NCBI RefSeq assembly: GCF_000739085.1
Contig: NZ_CP009110.1
Coordinates: 4,898,001 to 4,962,000 of the forward strand
Source: Amycolatopsis methanolica 239
GTDB taxonomy: Bacteria > Actinomycetota > Actinomycetes > Mycobacteriales > Pseudonocardiaceae
Direction: 5' to 3'
Length of the DNA: 64,000 nucleotides
This document shows, piece after piece, positions 19,661 to 28,872 of the stretch. A model generated the notes under the pieces. It ran no database searches. It saw only the letters and a program-made list of their open reading frames with translations, and was not told where the DNA came from. The position numbers were made by a program, and so were the translations under genes. The first letter of the stretch is position 1. Every line of letters starts with the position of its first letter.

Positions 19661-20857
19661 TCAGCGCACCAGCAGCGCCACGCACTCCACGTGGTGGGTC
19701 ATCGGGAAAGCGTCGAACGCCCGCAACCGGTCCAGCCGATACCCCGACTCGCCGAAGGTCGCGACATCCCGGGCCAGCGCCGCCGGATCACACGCCACGT
19801 ACACCACCCGCTCGGGCGAAGCCGCCGCCACCGCCTGGACCACCTCGCGCCCCGCCCCCGACCGCGGCGGGTCCAGCACCACGACCACCGGCTGCCCGGA
19901 CAGCGACCGCAGCACGTGCTCCGTCCGGCCCGCCCGCCAGCTCACCTGCGGTAGGTCCGCCAGGTTCCGCTCGCCGTCGCTCACCGCGCGCTGCCCCGAC
20001 TCGACCGCCACCACGTGCCCGGTCACACCGACCTGCGCGGCCAGCACCGATGCGAACAACCCGACCCCGGCGTAGAGGTCCCAGGCCAGCTCCCCGGGCG
20101 ACGCCCGCGCCCATTCCCGCACCACCGACGCGAACATATCCGCCGCCGCGGGGTGCACCTGCCAGAACCCGTGGGCCTGCAGCCGCCAGTCCCGGCCCGC
20201 CGCGTGCTGCACCGCCTCCCCGCCGGCCAGCTGCCGCGCCCGGCGCTTGCCCCGCACGGTCGCCAGCTCACGGGCGTGCACGTGGCCGTCCCCGTCGCTG
20301 GTCACCTCGATCTCCGTGCCCGGCTGCCACCGCCGCGACAACGCCCGGTCCAGCGCGCCCGGCGCCGCGATCGGGCACTTCTCCAGCGCCACGACCCGGT
20401 GGCTGCGGTGCGCCCGCAACCCGGCCCGCCCGTCCGGTCCGGCGACGAGCCGGACCCGCGACCGCCAGCCCAGCGCGCCCCCGGGCAGCTCCTCGACCTC
20501 GACCGGCCAGTCCAGCCCGGCCAGCCGCTGCAGCTGCTCGACGACCACGCGGCCCTTGAGCTCCCGCTGGAACTCCGGCGTCGCGTGCTGCCAGTCGCAG
20601 CCGCCGCACTGTCCCGGCACGGCGAGCGGGCACGGGGGATCGACCCGTTCCGGCGCCGCGCGGAGGACCTCCACCGCATCCGCGCGGCAGAACGATCCGC
20701 CCTTGTCCTCGGTCACCTCGGCGCGCACCAGTTCGCCGGGCAACGCGTGCCGGACGAACACGACCCGGCCGTCCACCCGGGACACGCAGTGCCCGCCGTG
20801 GGCGACGGGTCCCACTTCGAGCTCCAGGATCCGGCCGGTCCAGTCCTGTCCGGTCAC
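19661..20857 (-). CDS. TrmA/RlmC/RlmD-type class I SAM RNA methyltransferase
   Basis: Likely an m5U RNA methyltransferase. GTG 20857 overlaps the TGA of the permease gene (GTGA); 398 residues. An N-terminal TRAM domain (RILELEVGPVAHGGHCVSRV) is followed by a cysteine group CGGCDW near 85 that may hold an Fe-S cluster, the SAM-binding LAWDLYAGVGLFASVLA, VVVLDPPRSG and the catalytic cysteine in VVYVACDPAALARD. The pairing with an APC permease and trkA genes is the same as in mycobacteria (Rv2689c-Rv2692), from memory. Confidence 0.9.
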   Translation of the reverse strand: MTGQDWTGRILELEVGPVAHGGHCVSRVDGRVVFVRHALPGELVRAEVTEDKGGSFCRADAVEVLRAAPERVDPPCPLAVPGQCGGCDWQHATPEFQRELKGRVVVEQLQRLAGLDWPVEVEELPGGALGWRSRVRLVAGPDGRAGLRAHRSHRVVALEKCPIAAPGALDRALSRRWQPGTEIEVTSDGDGHVHARELATVRGKRRARQLAGGEAVQHAAGRDWRLQAHGFWQVHPAAADMFASVVREWARASPGELAWDLYAGVGLFASVLAAQVGVTGHVVAVESGQRAVSDGERNLADLPQVSWRAGRTEHVLRSLSGQPVVVVLDPPRSGAGREVVQAVAAASPERVVYVACDPAALARDVATFGESGYRLDRLRAFDAFPMTHHVECVALLVR

Positions 20858-22884
20858 TTCCCGCCGTCCTTGCCGGCCCCGGTGCGGGACGCCCCGTCCC
20901 CGAAGAAGCCACGCCGCACGTCACCGGCCGCCGGGCGGGCCCGCGACGCGCGCCGCACCGCCTTGGCCGAGGACGCCAGCTGCCACGGCACGCTGGTGAC
21001 CATCACACCCGGCTGGAACAGCAGCCGTCCCTTGAGCCGCAGCGCGCTCTGGTTGTGCAGCAGCTGCTCCCACCAGTGCCCGACGACGTACTCGGGGATG
21101 AACACGGTGACCACGTCACGCGGGTTGTCGCCGCGCACGCGCTTGACGTAGTCCAGCACCGGGCGCGTGATCTCGCGGTACGGCGACTCGACGACCTTCA
21201 GCGGGACCTTGAAGCCCTTGGCCTCCCAGTCGGCGGTCAGCTGCCGCGTCTCGGAGTCGTCCACGTTGACCGTCACGGCCTCCAGGACGTCCGGCCGCAT
21301 GGCCTTCGCGTAGGCGAGGGCGCGCATGGTCGGCAGGTGCAGTTTGGAGACCAGCACGATCGCGTGGTTGCGCGAAGGCAGCACGGTCGGGCTGCCGTCC
21401 AGCGCGGCCAGCTCCTCGGACACCCGGTCGTAGTGCTTGCGGATCGCGGTCATCAGCAGGTAGATCGCCACCATCGCGGCGATCGCGATCCACGCGCCGA
21501 GCAAGAACTTCGTGATCAAGACGATGATCAGCACGGTGCCGGTCATCGTCAGGCCGATCGCGTTGACCGTCTGCGAACGGCGCATCCGCCGCCGGGCCAG
21601 CGGATCGGTTTCGCGGGACAGCAGCCGGTTCCAGTGCCGCAGCATGCCGGCCTGGCTCACCGTGAACGACACGAACACGCCCACGATGTAGAGCTGGATC
21701 AGCTTGGTGACCTCGGCGTCGAACGCGATGATCAGGACCAGCGCGAACGCGGCCAGGAACAGGATGCCGTTGGAGAAGGTCAGCCGGTCGCCGCGGGTGT
21801 GCAGCTGGCGCGGCAGGAACCGGTCCTGCGCGAGGATCGAGGCCAGCACCGGGAATCCGTTGAAGGCGGTGTTCGCGGCCAGCAGCAGGATGATGCCGGT
21901 GCTGAAGGAGATGTAGTAGAAGGCGGGCTCGAAGTGCGGGAACACCGCCTGCGCGATCTGGGCGACGATCGTCTTCTGCTGGTAACCCTCCGGGGTGCCG
22001 CTCAGCTGGGTCGCCGGGTCCTCCGCGAACTTGACGTCGGTGAGGATCGCCAGCGTGATGATGCCCAGCAGCATCGTCACCGCGAGCAGGCCCATCATCA
22101 GCAGCGTGGTGGCCGCGTTCTTGGACTTCGGCTTGCGGAAGGCGGGCACGCCGTTGCTGATCGCCTCGACGCCGGTCAGCGCCGCCGCGCCGGAGGAGAA
22201 CGCGCGGGCGATGAGGAAGACGAACGCGAAGCCGGTGAAGGACGCCTCGGCGTGCAGGTCGAAATCCGCGCTCTCGGCGCGCATCGGCGTGCCGCGGACC
22301 GCCTCGAAGAGACCCCACAGGACCATGCCCAGAATGCCGATGATGAACCCGTATGTCGGAATCGCGAAGGCCTTGCCGGACTCGCGCACGCCGCGCAGGT
22401 TGATCGAGGTCAGGACCACCACGATGATCACCGCGCTGAGCACCTTGTGCTCGGCCACGAACGGGATCGCCGACCCGATGTTGGCCACGCCGGACGACGT
22501 CGACACCGCGACGGTGAGGACGTAGTCGACCAGCAGCGCGCTCGCCACGGTCAGGCCGAATCTGCCGCCGAGGTTGGTGCTGGCGACCTCGTAGTCGCCG
22601 CCACCACTGGGGTAGGCGTGCACGTTCTGGCGGTAGGAAGCCACCACGACCAGCATGACCACCGCGACGGCGACGCCGATCCACGGCGAGTAGGCGTAGG
22701 CCGACAGCCCGGCGACGCTCAGCGTCAGGAAGATCTCCTCGGGCGCGTACGCGACGCTCGAGAGCGCGTCCGACGCGAAGATCGGCAGCGCGATCCGCTT
22801 CGGGAGCAGGGTGTGGGAGAGCCGGTCGCTCCGGAACGGACGGCCGACGAGCAGCCGTTTGGTGGCGGTCGCAATCTTCGACAC
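20854..22884 (-). CDS. APC-family permease with cytoplasmic C-terminal domain
   Basis: An amino-acid/polyamine/organocation-type transporter of 676 residues from GTG 22884 (VSKIATATKRLLVGRPF); ATG 22944 would add 20 poorly structured residues and crowd the divergent trkA promoter. Twelve or so membrane helices span about residues 35-490 (IFASDALSSVAYAPEE is the typical first-helix motif), then a soluble tail of about 170 residues with LVSKLHLPTMRALAYAKAM. The divergent TrkA pair 104 nt away makes potassium or another cation a plausible linked function, but the substrate is not shown by sequence. Confidence 0.88.
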   Translation of the reverse strand: MSKIATATKRLLVGRPFRSDRLSHTLLPKRIALPIFASDALSSVAYAPEEIFLTLSVAGLSAYAYSPWIGVAVAVVMLVVVASYRQNVHAYPSGGGDYEVASTNLGGRFGLTVASALLVDYVLTVAVSTSSGVANIGSAIPFVAEHKVLSAVIIVVVLTSINLRGVRESGKAFAIPTYGFIIGILGMVLWGLFEAVRGTPMRAESADFDLHAEASFTGFAFVFLIARAFSSGAAALTGVEAISNGVPAFRKPKSKNAATTLLMMGLLAVTMLLGIITLAILTDVKFAEDPATQLSGTPEGYQQKTIVAQIAQAVFPHFEPAFYYISFSTGIILLLAANTAFNGFPVLASILAQDRFLPRQLHTRGDRLTFSNGILFLAAFALVLIIAFDAEVTKLIQLYIVGVFVSFTVSQAGMLRHWNRLLSRETDPLARRRMRRSQTVNAIGLTMTGTVLIIVLITKFLLGAWIAIAAMVAIYLLMTAIRKHYDRVSEELAALDGSPTVLPSRNHAIVLVSKLHLPTMRALAYAKAMRPDVLEAVTVNVDDSETRQLTADWEAKGFKVPLKVVESPYREITRPVLDYVKRVRGDNPRDVVTVFIPEYVVGHWWEQLLHNQSALRLKGRLLFQPGVMVTSVPWQLASSAKAVRRASRARPAAGDVRRGFFGDGASRTGAGKDGGK

Positions 22885-22988
22885 GTCAGAAGGGTACGGG
22901 CGGGTCCGCGAGGGGGCCGGACAAGGTAGGTTCTGCGTCGGCATCTACCGGGTAACCGCCGTTCGGGTGACACACAGGAGGCAGTGAC

Positions 22989-23654
22989 GTGCACGTGGTG
23001 ATCATGGGGTGCGGCCGGGTGGGCGCGTCCCTGGCCGCGGCCCTCGAGCGCCTGGGTCATGAGGTCGCGGTGATCGACAAGGCGCAGGAGGCGTTCCGGC
23101 GGCTCGGCAGCGACTTCCACGGCCAGCAGGTGCTGGGCATGGGCTTCGACCGGCAGGTGCTGATCGACGCGGGCATCGAGAAGGCGGGCGCCTTCGCCGC
23201 GGTGTCCAGCGGCGACAACTCGAACATCATCTCGGCGCGGGTGGCGCGGGAGAACTTCGGCGTCGAGCACGTCGTGGCCCGCATCTACGACCCGAAGCGG
23301 GCGGCGGTCTACGAGCGGCTGGGCATCCCCACCGTGGCGACCGTGCCGTGGACGACCGACCGGTTCCTGCGCACGCTGCTGCCCGACGGGGTGGCCTCGG
23401 CGTGGCGGGACCCCAGCGGTAACGTCGCGGTGCTGCAGCTGCCGCTGCACGAGGGCTGGGTCGGCCGCAGCGTCAACGAGCTGCAGGAGTCGACCGGCGC
23501 GCGGGTCGCGTTCATCATGCGGTTCGGCACGCCCGTTCTGCCCGATTCCAAGACGGTGTTGCAGGCGGACGACCTGGTCTACGTGGCCGCGAGGTCCGGA
23601 ACCGTCGGCGACGTGACGAGCACCGCGGCGCGTGCGCCGGAGGAGGAAGCCTGA
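22989..23654 (+). CDS. ceoB: TrkA-type potassium uptake protein (first of two)
   Basis: A cytoplasmic NAD-binding regulator of Trk/Ktr potassium transport. GTG 22989 after AGGAGG; 221 residues. RCK_N Rossmann start HVVIMGCGRVGASLAAALE, then an RCK_C domain (residues about 140-215). Its TGA overlaps the ATG of the next gene (TGATG). Two tandem single-RCK proteins correspond to CeoB/CeoC of mycobacteria. No TrkH/KtrB pore gene is in the window. Confidence 0.92.
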   Translation: MHVVIMGCGRVGASLAAALERLGHEVAVIDKAQEAFRRLGSDFHGQQVLGMGFDRQVLIDAGIEKAGAFAAVSSGDNSNIISARVARENFGVEHVVARIYDPKRAAVYERLGIPTVATVPWTTDRFLRTLLPDGVASAWRDPSGNVAVLQLPLHEGWVGRSVNELQESTGARVAFIMRFGTPVLPDSKTVLQADDLVYVAARSGTVGDVTSTAARAPEEEA

Positions 23655-24310
23655 TGCGGGTCGCGATCGCGGGAGCAGGCGCGGTTGGCCGGTCGATCGC
23701 CAAGGAGCTGATCGACGGCGGCCACCAGGTCATGCTGATCGAGCGGCAGGCCGGGCAGTTCGAGCCGGACACCGTCGAGCAGGCCGACTGGGTGCTCGGC
23801 GACGCGTGCGAGGTTTCGACGCTGGAGGACTCCGGCATCGAGCGCTGCGACGTGGTGATCGCCGCGACCGGTGACGACAAGGTGAACCTGGTCGTGTCGC
23901 TGCTCGCGAAGACCGAGTTCGCGGTGCGGCGGGTCGTGGCGCGGGTGAACAACCCGGCGAACGAGTGGCTCTACACCGATGCGTGGGGTGTGGACGTCGC
24001 CGTGTCGACGCCGCGGATCCTGGCCGCGATGGTCGAGGAGGCGGTCAGCGTCGGCGACCTGGTGCGGCTGCTGACGTTCCGGCAGGGGCAGGCCAACCTG
24101 GTCGAGCTGACCCTGCCCGACCAGACCCCGCTGGCCGGCCGCCCGGTGAGCGACCTGGCGCTGCCGCGGGACGCCGCGCTGGTGACGATCCTGCGCGGCG
24201 ACCGGGTGATCGTGCCGCAGCCGGAGGACCCGCTGGAGCCGGGCGACGAACTGCTGTTCGTGGCCAACGCGGAGGTCGAGAACGACATCCGCAAGGCGCT
24301 GGGTTACTAG
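23654..24310 (+). CDS. ceoC: TrkA-type potassium uptake protein (second of two), 3' end rebuilt by an IS remnant
   Basis: 218 residues with RCK_N (RVAIAGAGAVGRSIAKELID) and RCK_C (QTPLAGRPVSDLALPRDAAL) domains complete. The protein now ends KALGY at TAG 24308-24310. After a 335-bp IS481-like remnant, a near copy of the same words (RALGY) continues in frame as SGTGLPAPEDRLLTGTRAEA and stops at 24731-24733. The ancestral protein was therefore probably about 24 residues longer, and the present stop was created at the insertion. Both domains are intact, so function is probably kept. Confidence 0.88.
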   Translation: MRVAIAGAGAVGRSIAKELIDGGHQVMLIERQAGQFEPDTVEQADWVLGDACEVSTLEDSGIERCDVVIAATGDDKVNLVVSLLAKTEFAVRRVVARVNNPANEWLYTDAWGVDVAVSTPRILAAMVEEAVSVGDLVRLLTFRQGQANLVELTLPDQTPLAGRPVSDLALPRDAALVTILRGDRVIVPQPEDPLEPGDELLFVANAEVENDIRKALGY

Positions 24311-24645
24311 GTGTACCCGGCCGAGACGTTGGTAGCGGCGAGCCTGGTTGAACGAACGAGAACCCTCCGAATGGGATGTGGCTTGTCTAAGGCCCACTCC
24401 AACTCGGAGGTTCTCGTGTCCCACGCTACTGCCCGAGCTACGAACGCGACCGCCCAGGCGAGGTGGTCCATATGGATGTCAAGACGCTCGGCAAGATCCC
24501 CGACGGCGGTGGCTGGCGGGCGCACGGCCGCGAGATCGGTCGAACTCGCGAACGTCGCGACAACCCGATCGGCTATGACTACGTCCACTCACTCGTCGAC
24601 GATCACTCGCGGCCGGCCTACAGCGAGGTCCTACCCGACGAGTAG
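24311..24645 (+). mobile_element. IS481-type transposase remnant
   Basis: A start-like GTG at 24416 (VSHATAR) jumps directly to the middle of an IS481 transposase, YERDRPGEVVHMDVKTLG, including the first catalytic Asp, then IPDGGGWRAHG and YDYVHSLVDDHSRPAYSEV (second Asp region), and ends VLPDE-stop at 24645. The N-terminal helix-turn-helix region and the C-terminal third with the catalytic Glu are gone. Upstream, CGAGAACC-CTCCGA (about 24357-24372) and its near complement before the GTG form a stem, with TGTCTAAGGCCCACTCC between them, probably the terminal region. The remnant is flanked by near-identical words (24295-24308 and 24646-24659). Confidence 0.8.
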
Positions 24646-24733
24646 GGCGCTGGGCTACTCGGGCACTGGGTTACCAGCGCCCGAGGACCGGCTGCTCACC
24701 GGCACGCGCGCGGAGGCGGACCAGGCGCGCTAG
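24646..24733 (+). pseudogene. Displaced 3' end of the second trkA gene
   Basis: The sequence reads RALGYSGTGLPAPEDRLL... in the trkA frame and ends at TAG 24731-24733, which shares the bases CTAG with the stop of the convergent DUF3159 gene. GGCGCTGGGYTACT is present at both borders of the IS remnant, consistent with a target duplication. This fragment has no start of its own. Confidence 0.65.
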
Positions 24734-25488
24734 GCCTCCTGCGGCGGCTGGCCGTACTTCAGGCGGAGGCGGGCCTCGGCGTCCGCCTCCTCGGCGACGC
24801 GGGCCTCCTCGATCTCCTTGAGGCGCTTGTCGGAGCGGCGCACGGCCCACACGACGACCAGCAGCGCCAGCCCGTACAGCGGCCAGCCCATGACGATCTT
24901 CGCGAACGCCAGCCACCCGGTGTAGTCGGCCTCGTACAGCCACCGCTGCACCACAAACCGCGCGCCGAACACCGCGGCCAGCGCCAGGGTGGCGACGTCG
25001 TAGCCGAGGCGGGACGGCTTGTCCCGGCGCCACGCGGTGCCGGTGCCGTTGAGGAAGTTCCAGATCACGCCCGCCAGCGGCCAGCGCACCACCACGGACA
25101 GCACGAACACGCCGCAGTAGACGAGGCTCGCCCAGATCCCGAACAGGAAGAAGCCCTTCGCGGACCCGGTGCGGTAGGCGATGAACGCGCCGATGCCGAC
25201 GCCGAACAGTCCGGAGATGGCCGGCTGCAGCGACTCGCGGCGCACCAGGCGCACGATCGTGATCAGCGCGGCGCTGCCGACGGCGCTCCAGATGCCCACC
25301 GTGAGCCCGAAGAACGAGTTCGCGAGCACGAACACCACGATCGGCACGGAGGAGTAGACGAGGCCGGACACCCCACCCATCTGTTCCAGCATCGTGGGCT
25401 CGGGCCGCTCACCCGCCCGCCCAGGCTCGGCCCCGTTCGCGGCGGGGTGCGGATCGGTCTTGTCGCCTGGACGGGCGGGTTCAGTCAC
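24730..25488 (-). CDS. DUF3159 membrane protein
   Basis: 252 residues from the GTG/ATG at 25488. A charged N-terminal tail of about 40 residues precedes five or six membrane helices (GLVYSSVPIVVFVLANSFFG to FAKIVMGWPLYGLALLVVVW) and a coiled, charged C-terminus (RRSDKRLKEIEEARVAEEAD). This is the actinobacterial DUF3159 family, function unknown. It begins 12 nt after the OB-fold gene, and the two form an operon that is conserved in mycobacteria. Confidence 0.85.
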   Translation of the reverse strand: MTEPARPGDKTDPHPAANGAEPGRAGERPEPTMLEQMGGVSGLVYSSVPIVVFVLANSFFGLTVGIWSAVGSAALITIVRLVRRESLQPAISGLFGVGIGAFIAYRTGSAKGFFLFGIWASLVYCGVFVLSVVVRWPLAGVIWNFLNGTGTAWRRDKPSRLGYDVATLALAAVFGARFVVQRWLYEADYTGWLAFAKIVMGWPLYGLALLVVVWAVRRSDKRLKEIEEARVAEEADAEARLRLKYGQPPQEA

Positions 25489-25500
25489 GCGGTTACCAAC

Positions 25501-25878
25501 TCAGGAGGTCGTCTGCAGCTCGTAGAACGGGTTGTACAGCACCTTCTGGCCGTCTCGCTCGGCCATGCGTCCCCGGACCTTGATGGTCCGGCCCGGTTCG
25601 ATGCCCGGGATGCGGCGCCGTCCCAGCCAGACTAGCGTCACGCCCTCCGTGCCGTCGAACAACTCGGCACGCAGTGTCGCCGCCTCTTTCGTGGGACACA
25701 GCTCCACGCTGCGCAACCGCCCGAGGACGGTCACCTCTTCGCCCGACCGGCAGTCGCATGCTCGTCGCGCGCCGCCTGCCTCGGATTTTTCGGACAGATC
25801 ATCAGCGTCGAGTTCCTCGACGTCGCTGGTCAGCTTGCGCACCAGCCGGCTGAAATAGCCGCCGTCTTTGGCGGACAT
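25501..25878 (-). CDS. OB-fold nucleic-acid-binding protein
   Basis: 125 residues from ATG 25878 (MSAKDGGYFSRLVRKLTSD). After an acidic linker with CDCRSGEEVTVLGRLRSVE, the C-terminal 80 residues form an OB fold of the tRNA-anticodon/RecG-wedge type (ELFDGTEGVTLVWLGRRRIP, IKVRGRMAERDGQKVLYNP). It is cotranscribed with the DUF3159 gene. A nucleic-acid role is inferred from the fold only. Confidence 0.85.
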   Translation of the reverse strand: MSAKDGGYFSRLVRKLTSDVEELDADDLSEKSEAGGARRACDCRSGEEVTVLGRLRSVELCPTKEAATLRAELFDGTEGVTLVWLGRRRIPGIEPGRTIKVRGRMAERDGQKVLYNPFYELQTTS

Positions 25879-25981
25879 AGGCGTCTGCTCCTGTTCCGGG
25901 GCCCCCGACTTGAACGGCCCGTACGTCATCCAGCCTAACCTCGTGGGGGCCAGCACAACCGCTTTGCGGCAAGATCGCAAC

Positions 25982-26689
25982 GTGACGTCCGCAATGCCGG
26001 AACCGGCCGCCGTCCTGCTACCGGGGACGGGCTCGGACGAGGTGTTCGTCCGGTCTGTTTTCGCAGGTCCACTGGGTGCGTTCGGCATACGCACACGGAC
26101 CCCCGCACCGCCGGGCGGCACCGCTGTGACAGCAGGCCTGCTCGCGTCACTCGACGAAGCGGCGACCGAGGGCCCGGTGCTCGCCGGAGGCATCTCCCTC
26201 GGCGCGCACCTGGCGGCCGAATGGGCGGTCCGCAACCCCGGCCGATGCGCCGGCCTGCTGCTCGCGATGCCGGCCTGGTGCGGTCGTCCGGGCGACGCGC
26301 CTGCCTCGCTCGCCGCGCGCGCCTCCGCCGACCTGGTCGACTCGCGCGGACTGACGGAGGCGCTGCGGCTCGCGACGGCCGGAGTGGCACCCTGGCTCGC
26401 CGCCGAGCTGACGAGGGCCTGGCGGCGGCACGGGGAGGGCCTGGCGGCGAGCCTGCGCGTCGCGGCGGCCCACGCCGCGCCGACGCTGGACGCGCTGGCC
26501 GGACTGGACGTCCCGGTCGGCATCGCCGCGTGCACCGACGATCCGGTCCACCCGGTCGCGGTGGCGCACGCCTGGGCGGAAGCGCTTCCCCGCGCCGTGG
26601 TCCAGGAGACCACGCTGACCGCGCTCGGCGCCGACCACGAGTCACTGGGCCGCGCCGCGCTGCTGGCGTGGCTCCAGGCGGGCGGCTGA
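25982..26689 (+). CDS. Alpha/beta-hydrolase-like protein
   Basis: 235 residues from GTG 25982 (VTSAMPEPAAVLLPGTGSDE); an upstream in-frame start would overlap the divergent OB-fold gene. The fold is shown by AAVLLPGTGSD, the nucleophile elbow AGGISLGAHLAAEWA (GxSxG) and a late His in LGADHESLGR. The catalytic Asp is probably in ACTDDPVHPV. It lies between the OB-fold and DUF3710 genes, where mycobacteria also have a + strand gene. Substrate unknown. Confidence 0.8.
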   Translation: MTSAMPEPAAVLLPGTGSDEVFVRSVFAGPLGAFGIRTRTPAPPGGTAVTAGLLASLDEAATEGPVLAGGISLGAHLAAEWAVRNPGRCAGLLLAMPAWCGRPGDAPASLAARASADLVDSRGLTEALRLATAGVAPWLAAELTRAWRRHGEGLAASLRVAAAHAAPTLDALAGLDVPVGIAACTDDPVHPVAVAHAWAEALPRAVVQETTLTALGADHESLGRAALLAWLQAGG

Positions 26690-26882
26690 GGCCCGCACCG
26701 CGGCGGCGAGCAGAGTCGCACGGCAGCGCTTCACAAGCTCGCGCCCCGCGGCGGGTACGCCGCGGCTGTCGGTCGAATCGGTCGGCCTCCGCGGCGATGT
26801 TCACCATCCCGGCGGGGAACCCGATCGGACAAGGCGGGAGCACGCACCCTGGCGCGCGCTCCCGCGACCACCGAGTGCTTGC

Positions 26883-27539
26883 CTACTGCTGGCCCTGCTG
26901 CTGCGCGATGTGCTCGGCGACCGCCTCCGGCAGCGTGATCGGCAGCGGAGTGCGCACCGGCATCGGCGCGTCGCCGCGGTCGACGATCGTGCCCCGGACG
27001 ATGTCGCGCAGCACGGCGGGCGCCTCGGCCGCCATCGACTGCGGGCCCGCGATCACGCCGCGCAGCATCCAGCGCGGCCCGTCGACCCCGACGAACCGCA
27101 GCGCCACGTCGCCGATGAGCGCGGACAGCTCCGGCCCCCACTCACCCTGGCCCGGCGCGACCTTGGCGCCGTCGTTGCGCAGCTGCTCGGTGAGCTCGCC
27201 GACCACCTCGCGCCACAGCCCGCCGGACCGCGGCGCCGCGTAGGCGCTCACCGTGACCTGGCCGTGCGCCGTCACCACGTGCACCGCGCGCACCCCACCG
27301 GCCTGCGGGTCCATCTCGACCTGCACCTGGGTGCCGTCGGGCACCGGGACCCGCACCGAGCCGAGGTCGATCCGCGGCCTGCCGTCCTCCGGCGCGTCGG
27401 CGATGTCGAACGGCCCGTCGGTGGCCTCCGGCTCCGGCTCCGGTTCCTCCTCCGGCTCCTCGGCGATGTCCGGGTCCCAGGACTCGCCGGGGTCGGCCAT
27501 CGCGTGGCGGCCCCGCTTCTTGCGTCCGAAGATGCCCAC
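26883..27539 (-). CDS. DUF3710 protein
   Basis: 218 residues from GTG 27539 ([14 protein letters not shown]), which overlaps the dut stop by one base (TAGTG). A basic N-terminus and an acidic Glu/Pro-rich linker (EEPEEEPEPEPEA) are followed by the conserved DUF3710 domain (GSVRVPVPDGTQVQVE, GPRWMLRGVIAGP). The family occurs almost only in actinobacteria next to dut; function unknown. Confidence 0.87.
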   Translation of the reverse strand: MGIFGRKKRGRHAMADPGESWDPDIAEEPEEEPEPEPEATDGPFDIADAPEDGRPRIDLGSVRVPVPDGTQVQVEMDPQAGGVRAVHVVTAHGQVTVSAYAAPRSGGLWREVVGELTEQLRNDGAKVAPGQGEWGPELSALIGDVALRFVGVDGPRWMLRGVIAGPQSMAAEAPAVLRDIVRGTIVDRGDAPMPVRTPLPITLPEAVAEHIAQQQGQQ

Positions 27540-28021
27540 TACTCCCTCGTTCCTTCCCCGGGATTCCCGGTCAGCGTCGCATGCCCGCCGGTCGAGCCGT
27601 ACCCGCCCGCCCCGCGTTCCGTCGCCGCCAGCTCCGCGACCTCCACGAACTCCGCCGTCTCCACGCGCTGGACCACCAGCTGCGCGATCCGGTCCCCCCG
27701 CGCGAGCCGGATCGGCTCGCTGCGGTCGTGGTTGACCAGGCACACCTTGATCTCCCCGCGGTAGCCCGAGTCGATGGTGCCCGGCGTGTTCACGACGGAC
27801 AGCCCGGTGCGCGCGGCCAGGCCGGAGCGCGGGTGCACGAACCCGGCGTAGCCAGGCGGCAGCGCGATCGCCACGCCGGTGCCGACCAGCACCCGCTCGC
27901 CGGGCGCCAGCACGACGTCGGTGGTGGTCACCAGGTCGGCGCCGGCGTCGCCGGGCCTTGCGTAGGACGGGATCGGGACGCCCGGATCGAGCCGGGTGAG
28001 CAGGACCTGCACGGGGGACAC
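27539..28021 (-). CDS. dut: dUTP diphosphatase
   Basis: Hydrolyses dUTP to dUMP and pyrophosphate, keeping uracil out of DNA. 160 residues from GTG 28021. The five dUTPase motifs are visible: PGDAGADL (1), [12 protein letters not shown] (2), [13 protein letters not shown] (3, with the catalytic Asp), [13 protein letters not shown] (4) and [11 protein letters not shown] (5, the C-terminal lid). It is divergent from the DUF3093 gene with only 24 nt between starts, so at least one transcript is probably leaderless or nearly so. Confidence 0.95.
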   Translation of the reverse strand: MSPVQVLLTRLDPGVPIPSYARPGDAGADLVTTTDVVLAPGERVLVGTGVAIALPPGYAGFVHPRSGLAARTGLSVVNTPGTIDSGYRGEIKVCLVNHDRSEPIRLARGDRIAQLVVQRVETAEFVEVAELAATERGAGGYGSTGGHATLTGNPGEGTRE

Positions 28022-28045
28022 GGGCGGCGAGACTACCCTGGAGGC

Positions 28046-28546
28046 ATGGGTGAGCACGCGAGCGCGGCCGGTGCGGTGGGCGAGACGACTGCGGGAGACG
28101 GCAGCACGCGGTATTCCGAACGGCTGTACCTGTCGTGGTGGGGCTGGCCGCTGCCGCTGGCGGGCGCGGCGCTGCTGGCCTACGAGATCCACCTCGGCTA
28201 CCCCTCGGTGCCGCTGTGGCTGCCGTTCGCGGTGCTGATGCCGCTGATGGTGGCGTGGCTGGTGGCCATGGGCCGGGCCCGGATCCGGGTGACCGGCGAC
28301 GAGCTCGAAGTCGGTGACGCTCATCTGCCGTTGCGGTTCGTGGGTGAGGTCGAGGTCATCGGTAAGGACCGGAAGCGGAAGGCGATGGGACCGGAACTCG
28401 ACCCCGCCGCATACGTGACGCATCGCGGCTGGGTCGGTTCGCTGCTGCGCGTGCACCTGACCGACCCCGCGGACCCGACCCCCTACTGGGTGTTCAGTAC
28501 CCGCAGGCCGGAGGCCCTGGCCGAGCTGCTCCGCTCAGGGAAGTAG
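28046..28546 (+). CDS. DUF3093 membrane protein
   Basis: 166 residues from ATG 28046, with GGAGG immediately upstream. Two adjacent membrane helices ([15 protein letters not shown] and [17 protein letters not shown]) precede a beta-rich cytoplasmic domain ([36 protein letters not shown]) that resembles a PH-like fold. A conserved actinobacterial family of unknown function placed opposite dut. Confidence 0.85.
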   Translation: MGEHASAAGAVGETTAGDGSTRYSERLYLSWWGWPLPLAGAALLAYEIHLGYPSVPLWLPFAVLMPLMVAWLVAMGRARIRVTGDELEVGDAHLPLRFVGEVEVIGKDRKRKAMGPELDPAAYVTHRGWVGSLLRVHLTDPADPTPYWVFSTRRPEALAELLRSGK

Positions 28547-28563
28547 CCCGGCCGTCCGCGGTC

Positions 28564-28872
28564 TCACGCGCAGTCGCGGCAGATCATCTGCCCGTTGTGC
28601 TCCTCCGCCAGCCTGCTCCGGTGGTGCACCAGGAAGCACACGGAGCAGGTGAACTCGTCAGCCTGCTTCGGCACCACCTTCACCGTCAGGTCCTCACCCG
28701 ACAGCCCGGACAGGTCCGCGCCCGGAAGCTCGAAGTTCTCCGCGCTCGCGTCCTCGTCCACGTCCACCACGCCGGACTGCGTCTCGTTCCGGCGAGCCTT
28801 CAGCTCCTCCAACGAGTCCTCGGCGAGCTCGTCGGCTTCGCTGCGGCGCGGAGCGTCGTAGTCGGTCGCCAT
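28564..28872 (-). CDS. DUF4193 zinc-ribbon-like protein
   Basis: 102 residues, acidic N-terminal half (MATDYDAPRRSEADELAED) and a C-terminal CSVC...CRDC pair (residues about 79-82 and 98-101) likely to bind one zinc, with HHRSRLAEEHNGQMICRDC as the hallmark ending. Highly conserved in actinobacteria between DUF3093 and cei. Role unknown. Confidence 0.9.
   Translation of the reverse strand: MATDYDAPRRSEADELAEDSLEELKARRNETQSGVVDVDEDASAENFELPGADLSGLSGEDLTVKVVPKQADEFTCSVCFLVHHRSRLAEEHNGQMICRDCA

Noticed and set aside
21055..22929. A 624-codon + strand frame opposite the APC permease
   Set aside because: Antisense to an intact membrane transporter; low-complexity, polar composition and no domain.
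22885..22944. Longer permease start at 22944
   Set aside because: It adds a Pro-rich, unstructured 20-residue arm and leaves only 44 nt to the divergent trkA start.
24311..24733. A real 140-codon gene
   Set aside because: It reads across the IS481 remnant in the wrong frame and only its last 28 codons (trkA tail) make sense.
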